Shown one piece after another: positions 40,966-50,815 of a stretch of DNA of 64,000 nt. Each line of letters begins with the position of its first letter. The first letter of the stretch is position 1. Under the pieces are notes generated by a model, which worked only from the letters and a program-made list of their open reading frames with translations, ran no database searches and was not told the DNA's origin. Position numbers and translations under genes: made by a program. Where the stretch lies: the NCBI GenBank assembly GCA_963832245.1, contig CAWHTG010000002.1, positions 496,001 to 560,000 on the forward strand. Reading direction: 5' to 3'. This stretch comes from JABDBE01 sp963832245 (GTDB taxonomy: Bacteria; Acidobacteriota; Terriglobia; Terriglobales; Acidobacteriaceae).

Positions 40966-43226
40966 GGCCGTCCTCCTGCTGTACTTTGTGCAGACACCCG
41001 CGCCCGCTCAGAGTGGGAGAGCAGCAGACCCATGCCGGCTCCGCCAACCAGATCAGATCGAGAGTTAGCAAAACGTTCGACGATCGCCGCGAGATTCAGA
41101 ATCAGCACGACGTGACCATTGCCCAGAATCGATGCGCCACTAACCAGATCGGTCTCCGCGGTCTGTTCATCGAGTGCTTTGATGACCAATTCCTCTTCGC
41201 CCTCGATGCCGTTGACGAGTAATCCCAGTTTGCGCTCGCCCATCGCAATCACCAGCACGAAGACTCTTTCTGACCGGCCACCCTCAAGCCGTTCGTCCGG
41301 CGGACGTCCTAAGCGAGCCAGCGGCAGCACCCGATCGCGCAACTGCAACACTTCGCAGTTATCGACGCGATGGATATCAGATTCATAGGCGCGAGCGATC
41401 TCCGCCACCGCATTCAACGGAATGGCGTAGAGACGCTGCTCCACGCGGAAAAGCAGAGCTTTGATGATGGCAAGAGTCAGCGGCAACTGCAGCCGGAACG
41501 TGGAGCCCCGCCCGGGGTGGCTAACCACGTGTACCGTGCCCTTCAGCCGATGCAGGACGCTTTGCACTACGTCGAGACCGACGCCGCGGCCGGAAATTTC
41601 TGTGATCTCATCGGCGGTGCTGAATCCCGGCCGGAAGATGAAGTCGAGTATGTCGGCTTCGCCCAGGCGGCTGGCTTCTTCCCGCTTTAAGAGACCTCGT
41701 TCCAGGGCTCGTGCCTTGACTTTTTGCACATCGATGCCACGCCCGTCGTCACTGATTTCGACAATGACTTGATTGCCCTGGTGGTACGCCTGAAGGCGGA
41801 TGGTCCCCCGAGCAGGCTTGCCAGCACGCTTACGCTCCTCTTCGCTCTCAATGCCGTGCCCGACCGAGTTTCGCACCAGATGTGTCATCGGCTCGGCCAT
41901 GGCATCCAGCAGGCTCTTGTCCAAGGCAGTGTCCTGGCCATCGAGAACCAGGTCGACCTGCTTGTCACACTGCTTGGCGACGTCTCGAACCATGCGGGGA
42001 AATCGCCGGAACAATTGCTCCACCGGCACCATGCGGACCTTCATCACCGAGCGCTGCAGGTCACTCAGCACGCGCGACTGAAAAGCCATGGCATCGGCGA
42101 AACGGCCGCGCATGGCTTCCTTGGGATAGCGCGCAGCGAATTCATTGAGCGCCTGTTGCAGCATGGACTTCCCGATGATCAGTTCGCCCACGAGATTAAG
42201 CACCGTATCAATCCGCTCCGCATCCACCCGCAAGACATTTTCCGCAGGCGCTGGAGCGGGCTTCACCGCAGTCGGGGAGGGAATCGGGAGGGCCGTTTCG
42301 TCGGACAGTTCAGCTCCGATCTGTGATTCGAGTTGATGGAGGCCGGGCGTGTCGCCCGTCAGGCGGGCGGGACGGCGGGCCTCCATCGGAAACTTTTCTT
42401 CGGCTGAGACGGCAGGGGGAGGGGCTGTGGAGACTTGGCTTGCTGCGGGTTCGACGTCCCTTGCATTCGGAACTGGCTTCTGGGCCGCGGTCCCCACGCT
42501 CTCGATTTTCACCTTCGAAATAACGGTAGGGATGCGGCACTTTGCACTCAGATACTCCGCGCTCTGGTCACTCGCAATCAGCAACTGGAACTGCATGGCG
42601 TTCTTCGCAGACCCTGGTTCCGGCCGGGTTCCGAGCACTTCGCCGCTTTCGATCAGCGCTTTCAAGATTAACTGCTGGGCTGCGATGGGCATCGCGCAGT
42701 TCGGATCAATCTGCGCGGTAATGTGGTATACGTGCTTTCCCTGCTGCAGTGCGGTTTCTGTGGCGAGCTTTTCATATTCCGTCCAGATAACTTCAGGAGC
42801 AGCAGGTGTCCGGGTTTTCGCGTTGCGCGGTTTCCGGGTTTTCGGGTCTCGCGCCATCTTGCGGATCAGCTTCCGCACCGCTTCCGCCGAAGGCAGCTTG
42901 GTTCCACCGCGATAGGCACTGAGCATCGCGCTGAAGGTATCGGCGGCGGCGAATGCTACATCAGCCAGGGCAGCGGGAGCCCCGTCCTCCGTGGCCAATG
43001 CATCTTCCAGTTCATGCGCCAGTTCGCTGAGTTCCTGATGACCGACCGCGGCGGAATCGCCCTTCAGGGTATGCACGATTCGCCGGATGGTGCGCACGGT
43101 TTCAAGATCGCCCGGTTGCTTTTCGAGCTTCAGCGTCTCTTCGTTCAGCGATTGCAGCAATTCCAATGCGCTCTCAAAGAAGAGCTCCTTCAATTCCGCT
43201 GCGCGCTCGTCGTGGAACTGGCTCAC
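40962..43226 (-). CDS. cheA: Chemotaxis histidine kinase CheA
   Basis: A 754-residue CheA. The HPt domain (1-110) has the phosphorylated His52 in RIVHTLKGDSAAVG. A P2-like region (about 145-240, ITAQIDPNCAMPIAAQQL) and a Pro/Ala-rich linker follow. The dimer helix is RIDTVLNLVGELIIGKSMLQ, then the ATPase domain with LVRNSVGHGIESEEER, ISDDGRGIDVQKV, DFIFRPGFSTADEITEISGR and GVGLDVV. The C-terminal CheW-like domain (about 610-740) binds CheW. It couples receptors to CheY and CheB. It overlaps cheR and cheB by four bases each, so the block is translationally coupled. Confidence 0.97.
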   Translation of the reverse strand: MSQFHDERAAELKELFFESALELLQSLNEETLKLEKQPGDLETVRTIRRIVHTLKGDSAAVGHQELSELAHELEDALATEDGAPAALADVAFAAADTFSAMLSAYRGGTKLPSAEAVRKLIRKMARDPKTRKPRNAKTRTPAAPEVIWTEYEKLATETALQQGKHVYHITAQIDPNCAMPIAAQQLILKALIESGEVLGTRPEPGSAKNAMQFQLLIASDQSAEYLSAKCRIPTVISKVKIESVGTAAQKPVPNARDVEPAASQVSTAPPPAVSAEEKFPMEARRPARLTGDTPGLHQLESQIGAELSDETALPIPSPTAVKPAPAPAENVLRVDAERIDTVLNLVGELIIGKSMLQQALNEFAARYPKEAMRGRFADAMAFQSRVLSDLQRSVMKVRMVPVEQLFRRFPRMVRDVAKQCDKQVDLVLDGQDTALDKSLLDAMAEPMTHLVRNSVGHGIESEEERKRAGKPARGTIRLQAYHQGNQVIVEISDDGRGIDVQKVKARALERGLLKREEASRLGEADILDFIFRPGFSTADEITEISGRGVGLDVVQSVLHRLKGTVHVVSHPGRGSTFRLQLPLTLAIIKALLFRVEQRLYAIPLNAVAEIARAYESDIHRVDNCEVLQLRDRVLPLARLGRPPDERLEGGRSERVFVLVIAMGERKLGLLVNGIEGEEELVIKALDEQTAETDLVSGASILGNGHVVLILNLAAIVERFANSRSDLVGGAGMGLLLSHSERARVSAQSTAGGRP

Positions 43227-44128
43227 GACTTCACCTCGATCTGCTGATAGGCGGTACCAGCCTCGCGGTAAACCATGCTGAATTTGTCCGTCAACCCCAG
43301 CAAGCTCTCCGCGTGGCCCACGAACAGGTAGCCGCCCGGATTCAGGCAGCGGGAAAATTTCTCGATCAGCCGCTTCTGCTCAGCTTCATCGAAGTACATC
43401 ATGACGTTGCGGCAGAAAATCACATCATTGCGCTGCGGCAGGTATTCCGTTTTCAGGTTGTGGAAGTCGAAATGGACCAGTTCTTTGAGTGCCTTCTTCA
43501 CCGCATAGCGATCGCCAACCTTGTCAAAGTGTCGAAGCCGGTAGCTGTAGTCCACCGAGGCCATTTGATTTTCCGAGTAGATCCCTTCTTGTCCCGCCCG
43601 CAGAACCGAGTAACTGATGTCACTGGCCAGGATCTCCACTTTCCAGGGGGGAGGAACCAAAGGCTTGGGAAAAGGCGTGTCGTAGTTCGAGGGATTGCGC
43701 AGAGCATGGTACGAGAGCGCATCGGCGACCTGCATCGCCATGGTGTACGCTTCCTGACCGGTCGAGCATCCGGCGCTCCACAGGCGCAAGGAAAAATCGT
43801 TGCGTTCCTGCTTGCGGCGGAGGATGTCATCGAGAATATATTTATGGAACAGTTCCAGCTGCGCCTTGTTGCGGAAGAAGCTGGTCTCATTCACCGTGAG
43901 ATTTTCCAGCAGCTTGCTTAATTCCTCTTTTCCTTCTTTGCTGATCAACAGATGGTAGTAGCTGTAAAAGGAGTCCAGCTTGCATTCCTTGAGGCGGCGT
44001 TGCAAGCGATCCTGCAGAAAATCGGCGCGGCGCGAGTCGAAATACATTCCGCACTCCTGATACACCAGCGTCTGCAGGAGTTTCAGTTCGGGTTCGGTGA
44101 GTTGCGCCTGTACGCCTGCTGTTCCCAT
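43223..44128 (-). CDS. cheR: Chemoreceptor glutamate methyltransferase CheR
   Basis: A 301-residue CheR. The N-terminal helical domain contains LVYQECGMYFDSRRADFLQD and RLQRRLKECKLDSFYSYYHL; the methyltransferase domain has ENLTVNETSFFRNKAQLELF, the SAM-binding RLWSAGCSTGQEAYTMAMQV, VEILASDISYSVL, NDVIFCRNVMMYFDEAEQKR and GGYLFVGHAESLLGL. It methylates glutamates of the MCP for adaptation, opposing CheB. Its stop overlaps the cheA start (ATGA). It lies 28 bases after cheW. Confidence 0.97.
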   Translation of the reverse strand: MGTAGVQAQLTEPELKLLQTLVYQECGMYFDSRRADFLQDRLQRRLKECKLDSFYSYYHLLISKEGKEELSKLLENLTVNETSFFRNKAQLELFHKYILDDILRRKQERNDFSLRLWSAGCSTGQEAYTMAMQVADALSYHALRNPSNYDTPFPKPLVPPPWKVEILASDISYSVLRAGQEGIYSENQMASVDYSYRLRHFDKVGDRYAVKKALKELVHFDFHNLKTEYLPQRNDVIFCRNVMMYFDEAEQKRLIEKFSRCLNPGGYLFVGHAESLLGLTDKFSMVYREAGTAYQQIEVKS

Positions 44129-44156
44129 GCGTTTCCTTGTTCAACGATCGTTGCCG

Positions 44157-44663
44157 CTATTTCGAAGCCACCGCGCTCCGCGCGCTTTGTGCAGGAGCAG
44201 GCGAACTCTTGGTTGCATCGCTCTTCAAACGGCTTGCGCTGAACTCCAGCACTTTTTCAATGTCGAGCAGCACGATCAGCCGCCCCTGGTACTTCCCCAG
44301 TCCGGTCACACAATTCAATCCGCCTTCTACAAATTCGGTGGGAGAGGGATCGATGTCCTTGGCGGGAATCTTGAGCACGTCGGACGCCGAGTCCACGATC
44401 ATCCCGCAAAGCCGCCCGCGATGCTCGACCACCAGAATGCGATTGCGCTTGCTGGGCGCGACCGTAACTTCTCCCAGCCGCTTCCGCAAATCGAGAACCG
44501 AGACAATCTTTCCCCGCAGATTGATGACGCCCTCTACGTAGTCCGGCGCGTCCGGTACGGTGGTAATCTCGGGAACGCGCACAATCTCGCGCAGGGCGGT
44601 GATGGGTACGCCATAGGTTTCACGCCCCACTTTGAAGCCGACGATATGGAGTTCACGGTTCAT
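44157..44663 (-). CDS. cheW: Chemotaxis coupling protein CheW
   Basis: The ATG at 44663 gives the family start NRELHIVGFKVGRETYGVPI; the longer frame is a shadow of the MCP gene. A 168-residue CheW with ALREIVRVPEITTVPDAPDY, VEGVINLRGKIVSVLDLRKR and SASDVLKIPAKDIDPSP, the standard two-barrel fold. It links the MCP to CheA. A charged C-terminal tail of about 25 residues is extra. It starts 13 bases after the MCP stop. Confidence 0.96.
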   Translation of the reverse strand: MNRELHIVGFKVGRETYGVPITALREIVRVPEITTVPDAPDYVEGVINLRGKIVSVLDLRKRLGEVTVAPSKRNRILVVEHRGRLCGMIVDSASDVLKIPAKDIDPSPTEFVEGGLNCVTGLGKYQGRLIVLLDIEKVLEFSASRLKSDATKSSPAPAQSARSAVASK

Positions 44664-44676
44664 GTGGATTCCGCGG

Positions 44677-46674
44677 TCAGTGGGCCCCCGCGGCGGCGGT
44701 TTTGCGAGCGCCGCCTTTGGCGCTGGTTTTTTCTTCACGTTCCCGATAAGATGCGACCGCTTCGGTTTGCTCCAGCATGAATCGGCCCATGGAGTCGAGC
44801 AGATCGCGCGACATCTTGGACATCTGTTCCGCCGAGGCGGCGAGTTCGGTCGAGCCCGAGGTGGTGTTCTGCACCAACTCGCGCATCCGCTCCATCGCTT
44901 TGACCACCGCATGCGCTCCGGAAGCCTGCTCTTCGACCGCTGAATTGATTTCGTGGGTGATTTCGTTCAATCGCGTCGTGGCCCGGGCAATCTGCGACGA
45001 GCCGTGCGATTGTTCATTGGTGGCGGCGCCAATCTCTTGCGCGAACTTGTACACTTCCGTGACCACGTTCGAGATCTTGCGCAGCGCGGTATTCAGTTCC
45101 TCTCCGTGCCCCAACCCTTCGTTCACAATCGAGGTACTCCGCTCCATGTTCTCGACCGCCTTGCGGGATTCCTTCTGGATGCTTTGAATGAGTTCAGAAA
45201 TTTCCTTGGTGGACTGGGCCGACTTTTCCGCCAGCTTTCGGACCTCGTCGGCGACTACCGCGAAACCCAATCCATGCTCCCCGGCGCGTGCCGCTTCGAT
45301 GGCGGCGTTCAGCGCCAGCAGGTTGGTTTGTTCGGCGAGATCATCGATTACTTCAATGATCTTTCCGATGTCATCCGCTCGTTGACCGAGCACATCAATG
45401 ATCTCGCCCGAAGACCGGATGGTAGTGTTAATGCGATTCAGCCCATCCGTGGCTTTCTCCATGGTGACGATGCCGCTGTGGACTTCCTCGCGCGAGCGGT
45501 TGGAGATGTCGAGCAGCACTTTGGCGGTGTCAGCTACGCGCTGGATCGAAGCCACCATCTGATCGATGGAAGCCGAGGTCTCACTTACGCTGGAAGCTTG
45601 CACCTTGGTGCTCTTCACCATGTTCTGCACGTTGACACTCATTTCGTGCATGGTGCTGGTGACTTCGTCGATGGCCGACGAAGTTTGCAGGCTGATCTTC
45701 GCCGATTCGTCGGAGGCTCCTGCCACCTGGTTGGACGCGCTAGCCACCTGCTGCGCCGCGTCCCGCCCGTTGCGTACTAACTTTCGCAGGCCTTCGATCA
45801 TGCGCACGAAAGCCTTGCCAAGAGTGTCATTGTTCGAGCGGGGACGGACGTCGACGCCCAGGTTCCCGCCAGCGATAGCCTCCGAGACCGAAGCCATCTC
45901 CTTCAGGTAGGTGACCATTTTGGCAAAGGTTCGAGCCAGTTGGCCGATCTCATCGCTGCGCTGGATGTCGATTTCGTGGTCCAGATCTCCGGCGTCGGCG
46001 ATCTGGCGCGCGATCCTCATGAGATCGCTGAGCGAGGTGGAAATAGATTTCGCGGTGGTATAAGCAATGACTACTCCGAGGGTCAGCGCCACCAGCGTGC
46101 TGAATAGAGCGATCACGAAAGTTGCTGTTCCCGCGGTCTCGTCGGACTTTCTTCTTGCTTCCAGCACTTTGTTATTTTCCAGATCAGCCGCGTCCAGATA
46201 TTCGCTGGCGTTTCTCACCCAGGAAGAAGCGTCTTTCTGTAAATAGAAGATCTGGAGTTCAGCCACGGTGGCGTTGCCGCTATCCACTTCTTTGCGTTTG
46301 TCCGTCAGCGGTCCGGCAAATTCGCGATCCCAGTTCTGCTCGCTGTTCTGTACCTTCTGCAGGGCATTCCGTTGCTGCTCGGAGGTCGTAAGGCTCTGTC
46401 CGGCTTGCAGCTTCTCTTGCAGGACGTGCATGCCATCGTTTAGCCGGTCGACTTCGCGGGTGTCGCCGCTCAGCAGGTAATTGCTCAGAGACAGGCGGTT
46501 TTGCATCATCTGGAAGCGGATCTTGTCGGTGGTTTCCGCCATCTGCAAGGCCTGCGAAGCTGCGGCCTTGGCGCTATGCTCCCGCTGCACGGCAATCAGG
46601 TTGATCAGGAACAAGACCACGACCATCGCCAGGATGGCTCCGAAGTTCAGGTACAGTTTCTTACCGATCGTCAT
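44677..46674 (-). CDS. Methyl-accepting chemotaxis protein with 4HB/CHASE3-like sensor
   Basis: A 665-residue transmembrane chemoreceptor. TM1 is LYLNFGAILAMVVVLFLINL, the extracytoplasmic part (about 30-180) is all-helical and resembles CHASE3/4HB sensors (DKIRFQMMQNRLSLSNYLLS), TM2 is TATFVIALFSTLVALTLGVV. A HAMP domain follows (RIARQIADAGDLDHEID), then the long signalling coiled coil with the hairpin tip EVIDDLAEQTNLLALNAAIE and AARAGEHGLGFAVVADEVRK. GGAGGA precedes the ATG. The ligand is unknown. As the first of seven che genes it probably defines the input for this pathway. Confidence 0.96.
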   Translation of the reverse strand: MTIGKKLYLNFGAILAMVVVLFLINLIAVQREHSAKAAASQALQMAETTDKIRFQMMQNRLSLSNYLLSGDTREVDRLNDGMHVLQEKLQAGQSLTTSEQQRNALQKVQNSEQNWDREFAGPLTDKRKEVDSGNATVAELQIFYLQKDASSWVRNASEYLDAADLENNKVLEARRKSDETAGTATFVIALFSTLVALTLGVVIAYTTAKSISTSLSDLMRIARQIADAGDLDHEIDIQRSDEIGQLARTFAKMVTYLKEMASVSEAIAGGNLGVDVRPRSNNDTLGKAFVRMIEGLRKLVRNGRDAAQQVASASNQVAGASDESAKISLQTSSAIDEVTSTMHEMSVNVQNMVKSTKVQASSVSETSASIDQMVASIQRVADTAKVLLDISNRSREEVHSGIVTMEKATDGLNRINTTIRSSGEIIDVLGQRADDIGKIIEVIDDLAEQTNLLALNAAIEAARAGEHGLGFAVVADEVRKLAEKSAQSTKEISELIQSIQKESRKAVENMERSTSIVNEGLGHGEELNTALRKISNVVTEVYKFAQEIGAATNEQSHGSSQIARATTRLNEITHEINSAVEEQASGAHAVVKAMERMRELVQNTTSGSTELAASAEQMSKMSRDLLDSMGRFMLEQTEAVASYREREEKTSAKGGARKTAAAGAH

Positions 46675-46802
46675 TCGCTGGTTCCTCCGCTCATCTCGTT
46701 TCCCGGCTTGCGCCCCAGCACGTAGTTGAATCTGATCTAAGTCGGGTCACGCCTTTCTTTACGCCCTTCCGGTAAATCCGGCTCGCTTGGATCTGAAGCT
46801 CA

Positions 46803-47150
46803 TTAATCTTGAGGCTGGAACTTGAACTCCACCGTTCCCGTGCTCTCAGTGTCCGCTGGTTCAAATTTCCACTTCTTCAACGCGTCCATGGCGGCATTAA
46901 CCAGAATCGGATTTCCGCCCACAACCTTGGTGTCCTTCAGGCTGCCGTTGCGCGAAACCACTACCAGCACTTTGACGGTGCCCGTGATGTTCATCCGCTT
47001 CGCCAACGGTGGATAAGCCGGCTCGACTTTGGTTTTCGCCTTGCGAGTCAAATCCCCTTGGGCCCTGGCGGACAAGGGACGGAAGGTTGCTGCCATCAGC
47101 AACGTTAAGAGGCCAATCCCGACCCACGGCCGCATCTTTTGGAAAGACAC
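46803..47150 (-). CDS. Small secreted TonB C-terminal domain protein
   Basis: The GTG at 47150 has GGAGGAGG upstream; the ATG at 47135 is an alternative. The 115-residue product has a signal peptide (MRPWVGIGLLTLLMAATF ... SARAQ) and one TonB-C domain: KTKVEPAYPPLAKRMNITGT, VKVLVVVSRNGSLKDTKVVG, AAMDALKKWKFEPADTEST. It lacks the N-terminal membrane anchor and Pro-rich region of true TonB, so energy transfer through ExbBD is not expected; such stand-alone domains are common in Acidobacteriota. It lies 128 bases upstream of the MCP on the same strand. Confidence 0.85.
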   Translation of the reverse strand: MSFQKMRPWVGIGLLTLLMAATFRPLSARAQGDLTRKAKTKVEPAYPPLAKRMNITGTVKVLVVVSRNGSLKDTKVVGGNPILVNAAMDALKKWKFEPADTESTGTVEFKFQPQD

Positions 47151-47504
47151 TGCTCCTCCTCCTTCCGGCAAACCCCGACCTCTGCACAGCAATGTCCGTG
47201 CCACGCCGCAAAATTCGAGGAGGGGACTGACCGCCAGAGATAAGAAACACCTAATCAGCGACTTAGCCATGCATTCCGTAGCAGTCCGGTCTCCTTGCGC
47301 GGGTTGAATTTCGTCTCATATCCCAGGATGGCTCTCACAGTGAGACACTTTTCGCCCGTTTGGCAAGATTTTGTACTTCGGTACGCTCCGCTTTATTCCC
47401 TTGACTCAAATTGAGATCGCAGTCTATTTTTCCTGTATATTCAATTACTTGTAGTTTGTCCGCGAGGCGGTGCTCTTCTGACCAGACATGCCGGAGACGC
47501 GTCA
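47151..47504. other. Divergent intergenic region between the TonB-C gene and the kinase operon
   Basis: It must hold promoters for both directions. On the plus strand TTGACT (47401-47406) with TCTATT (47423-47428), or TTGAGA (47411-47416) with TATATT (47436-47441), are possible -35/-10 pairs for the kinase gene. No repeat or RNA seen. Confidence 0.45.
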
Positions 47505-50500
47505 GTGCTGGAAAAACCCGGCTTCCGCTCGGACGATGCCTTCCAGAAACTGCTCTTGCAACTCTCGGAAGCGGCTTCGCGGGGAATTCGGGCCCCGGAT
47601 CTGATTCGTCTCTTCTGCCAGGCCACGAGAGGGTTTTTCCACGTCGATGGTACTTACCTCTGGCGCTGTGATTCGGCGGGGGAATTAGTCGGCGCCGAAG
47701 CCGACGGTGTGATGGCGGCTGATTTTATTGGCCGCCGGCTGCAGCCGCGCGAAAGCGCGGTGGCCCGGGAAGCGATTCGTCAACGCAAGACCGTGTATGT
47801 AAATGCTCCGGCTCCCGGAAGTTATTCGATCGCTGATGAATTTCATGCCAAATCCCTGATGGCGGCCCCCCTTCTGGTCTCGAATGAAGTCATCGGCGCA
47901 GCCGTCTTCCTGCAAGCTTCGGAAACCAATTATTTCAACGATGATCTCGCCGCCAAAGCGACGATCCTGGTTGGTCAATTAGGCAATTTGCTGGAAGCGA
48001 ATCGTTTGACCCTGGTATCGCGAGAAGAGCATCACCGCACTGAAATCCTGGCTGAAGTGGCCCAACTGGCGCGATCCGCGTCAGACTCCTCCGCGGCCGC
48101 CCAGGCTGTGGCTGACCGCTTGCGGGTTCTCCTGCGCAGCCATCTGGTCTGCATTCTGTTGCGCCAGGGGACGGCAGTTGAACTTCGCGCTCTGGCGGCG
48201 GAGTCTGCGCAGCTGGCAACTTCCGCTCGTGCCCGCTTCGACCGCAAAGGACTGCAATTTGCCGCCGATCTTGCCGCCCGCGCCATTGCCGCCGGCGAGC
48301 CGGTCTCGGTTGCCATCGATCCCGTCACCCACGCGCTCGGGGACTTGGTTCCCGCCGGAATGTTGCTGGCCGCTCCCATGTCTACCGCGCACGCTGAGGG
48401 CGCTGTGCTCATCTACCCGCGGCAGGAAGGCGCTTTCAGCCCCCAAGAAAAATCTCTGCTCTCAGCCGTGGCTGGGGTTGGAGCCCTCGCCATTACGAAT
48501 GCCGAGCTTTCCGCAGCGGCCCGCCGCGCCGAAGCTTTAAAAGGACTCGCGCTGAACTCCCAGCTTCAGCTTCCCGAGTGCGCCAAGACTTTCGTGACCC
48601 GTGCCGCGGACTTGATGGGGGCAAAAGCCGCCGCATTCGCTGTCCAACAGGGGCTAGGCTTGGAAACGCTTGTGATCCACGGAGTCTCCCGTGAAGATCG
48701 CGAATTGAATCTGCTGCTGCGCCGTTTTGATCACGCCCTTGCGGATGCCTTAGCACAGAATTTGCCGGAAATCGTCTTCGCCCGCGCTTCTGAGCTGTTT
48801 GGGACCGAGCTTGGTTCGCTCTTGGGATGGGACGATTGCCTTGTGATCCGATTGCTGAATTCGTCAAAGGATCTGGTCGGCGTCTTGTGCCTCGCAAATC
48901 GGGGAAAGCCCCTGCAGGAAGAGGACGAACAGCTACTGAAGGCCATTGCTGCCCAAGCTTCGGTTGCCTTGGAGAATGCACGCCGCTTCACCCGCATGGA
49001 CCAAGCCAACCGGCATTGGATCGAGATCTTCGATGCCATCACCGATTTCATCGTAGCGCACGATCAGTCCGATCACGTGCTCCGGGTAAACCGATCCCTA
49101 GCCGACTTCATAGGAGTCCAGCCCCATGAGTTGATAGGCGTAAGCATGGGCGCCCTACTGGTAATGGGAAACGACGCCCCCGTGCACTCTTGTCCCTTCT
49201 GCCGTTCGACTAGTGATGTGATTACTGACGAGTACGTTCTCCCCGTTCTGGACCGAACCTATCTGGTGTCCACTTCGCGAGTGCATGGTACCAACAGCGA
49301 AGGCCTCCAAACCATCCACGTACTGAAGGATATCACCGATCGCCGCGAAGCCGAACGCCGGTATCGCGAGCTCTTCGACAATATTCAGGAAGGAGTGTTT
49401 TTCTCCACCCCCGACGGGCGCTTCATCGAAGTCAACGACGCCTTGGTGCGGATGCTCGGGTATCGCAACCGCGAGCAGCTGCTCCAGGCCGATGTCCGCA
49501 CCCAGGTATGTTTGTCCCCGGAACAGTATGACGACCTTGCCGAGCAAATGCAGCAGTACGGCGTGATACGCAACCACGAGCAAACTCTGTGCCGCCAGGA
49601 CGGATCGCACGTCCATGTTTTGATCAATGCCTTCGCCGTGCGCGACGCGCAGCAACGCATCGTGCAGTTCCGCGGAGTCATGCTGGATATCAGCGGCCTG
49701 AAGACATTCCAGTCCGAATTGCAGCGCGAGCGCGATTTCTCCGGCAAGGTTCTGAACAACACCCAAAGCCTGATCGTCGTTGCCGACGCCGCCGGACTTG
49801 TCAGCTACGCGAACCGGCGCTGGTATGACATGGGATACCAGCAGAACCAACTGCTGAGCCGGCCCCTCGAAGAACTCATCGTTCCCGCCCGGCGTCAGGC
49901 CCTCAACGAGGCCTTTGCCGCAACCTTGGGAGGCCAGCAGATCGACAACCTTGAAGTCCAGATCGTGCATAGCGAAGGGCGCGTCGGATACTTCTCCATG
50001 AATCTGAGTCCCATGCGCGACGAGCAGGGCAATGTCGCCAGCATTGTCGTCGTCATGAGCGATATCACCGACGCCGCTACACTCCAAGCCAAGCTGCTGC
50101 ACGCGGAGAAAATGGCTGCCGTAGGACAACTCGTCTCCGGGGTCGCTCATGAAGTCAACAACCCGCTGACCGCGATTCTCGGCTTCGCCGACCTGCTAAT
50201 AGAGAATCCCGAAGTCCCGGAAAGCGCCCGCAAAGATTTGCGGGTGATTCTCGAACAAGCCCAACGCACCAAGCAAATCGTGCAAAACCTGTTGAGCTTC
50301 GCCCGTCAGATGCCGCCGCAACGCCGGCCGGTGCAACTCAATACCCTTCTTGGTCGCACGGTGCAACTGCGCGCCTACGATCTCCAAAGCCGGGGCGCCG
50401 CGGTCGTCGAGCAATTTGATCCGGAATTGCCTGAAGCGATTGGCGACGCACATCAGTTGCAACAAGTCTTCCTGAACATACTCAATAATGCCTACGATGC

Positions 50501-50813
50501 CGTGCGCGATACCGGCCGTCCCGCCCGCATCGAAATCAAAACTTCGAACCGCGGCAGTTTCGTAGAGGTGTCATTTCGCGATAACGGTTACGGCATCTCT
50601 TTCCCGGAACGCATCTTCGATCCATTCTTCACCACGAAGGAAATCGGCAAAGGCACCGGCCTGGGCCTGAGCATCTGCTACGGCATCGTACGCGAGCACG
50701 GCGGCGAAATTCTTTGTCACAACAACACAGACGGGCAGGGCGCTACATTTATCGTCCGCCTGCCTTCCGTCTCAGAGCCGGCCTCGAGTGAGGCCGCTGC
50801 AGGAGTCACCTAG
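47505..50813 (+). CDS. Multi-GAF/PAS sensor histidine kinase
   Basis: The GTG at 47505 has GGAGA upstream. The 1102-residue cytoplasmic kinase carries GAF-like domains at about 10-165, 180-340 and 350-500 (QASVALENARRFTRMDQANR closes the third). PAS domains follow at about 510-610 (IFDAITDFIVAHDQSDHVLR), 620-740 (YRELFDNIQEGVFFSTPDGR) and 745-860 (VLNNTQSLIVVADAAGLVSY). The catalytic part has His882 in SGVAHEVNNPLTAILGFADL, the N box LNILNNAYDAVRD, then FRDNGYGI, FDPFFTTKEIGKGTGLGLSI. No transmembrane segment is seen, so it senses an internal signal. It heads a three-gene operon. Confidence 0.95.
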   Translation: MLEKPGFRSDDAFQKLLLQLSEAASRGIRAPDLIRLFCQATRGFFHVDGTYLWRCDSAGELVGAEADGVMAADFIGRRLQPRESAVAREAIRQRKTVYVNAPAPGSYSIADEFHAKSLMAAPLLVSNEVIGAAVFLQASETNYFNDDLAAKATILVGQLGNLLEANRLTLVSREEHHRTEILAEVAQLARSASDSSAAAQAVADRLRVLLRSHLVCILLRQGTAVELRALAAESAQLATSARARFDRKGLQFAADLAARAIAAGEPVSVAIDPVTHALGDLVPAGMLLAAPMSTAHAEGAVLIYPRQEGAFSPQEKSLLSAVAGVGALAITNAELSAAARRAEALKGLALNSQLQLPECAKTFVTRAADLMGAKAAAFAVQQGLGLETLVIHGVSREDRELNLLLRRFDHALADALAQNLPEIVFARASELFGTELGSLLGWDDCLVIRLLNSSKDLVGVLCLANRGKPLQEEDEQLLKAIAAQASVALENARRFTRMDQANRHWIEIFDAITDFIVAHDQSDHVLRVNRSLADFIGVQPHELIGVSMGALLVMGNDAPVHSCPFCRSTSDVITDEYVLPVLDRTYLVSTSRVHGTNSEGLQTIHVLKDITDRREAERRYRELFDNIQEGVFFSTPDGRFIEVNDALVRMLGYRNREQLLQADVRTQVCLSPEQYDDLAEQMQQYGVIRNHEQTLCRQDGSHVHVLINAFAVRDAQQRIVQFRGVMLDISGLKTFQSELQRERDFSGKVLNNTQSLIVVADAAGLVSYANRRWYDMGYQQNQLLSRPLEELIVPARRQALNEAFAATLGGQQIDNLEVQIVHSEGRVGYFSMNLSPMRDEQGNVASIVVVMSDITDAATLQAKLLHAEKMAAVGQLVSGVAHEVNNPLTAILGFADLLIENPEVPESARKDLRVILEQAQRTKQIVQNLLSFARQMPPQRRPVQLNTLLGRTVQLRAYDLQSRGAAVVEQFDPELPEAIGDAHQLQQVFLNILNNAYDAVRDTGRPARIEIKTSNRGSFVEVSFRDNGYGISFPERIFDPFFTTKEIGKGTGLGLSICYGIVREHGGEILCHNNTDGQGATFIVRLPSVSEPASSEAAAGVT

Positions 50814-50815
50814 CT

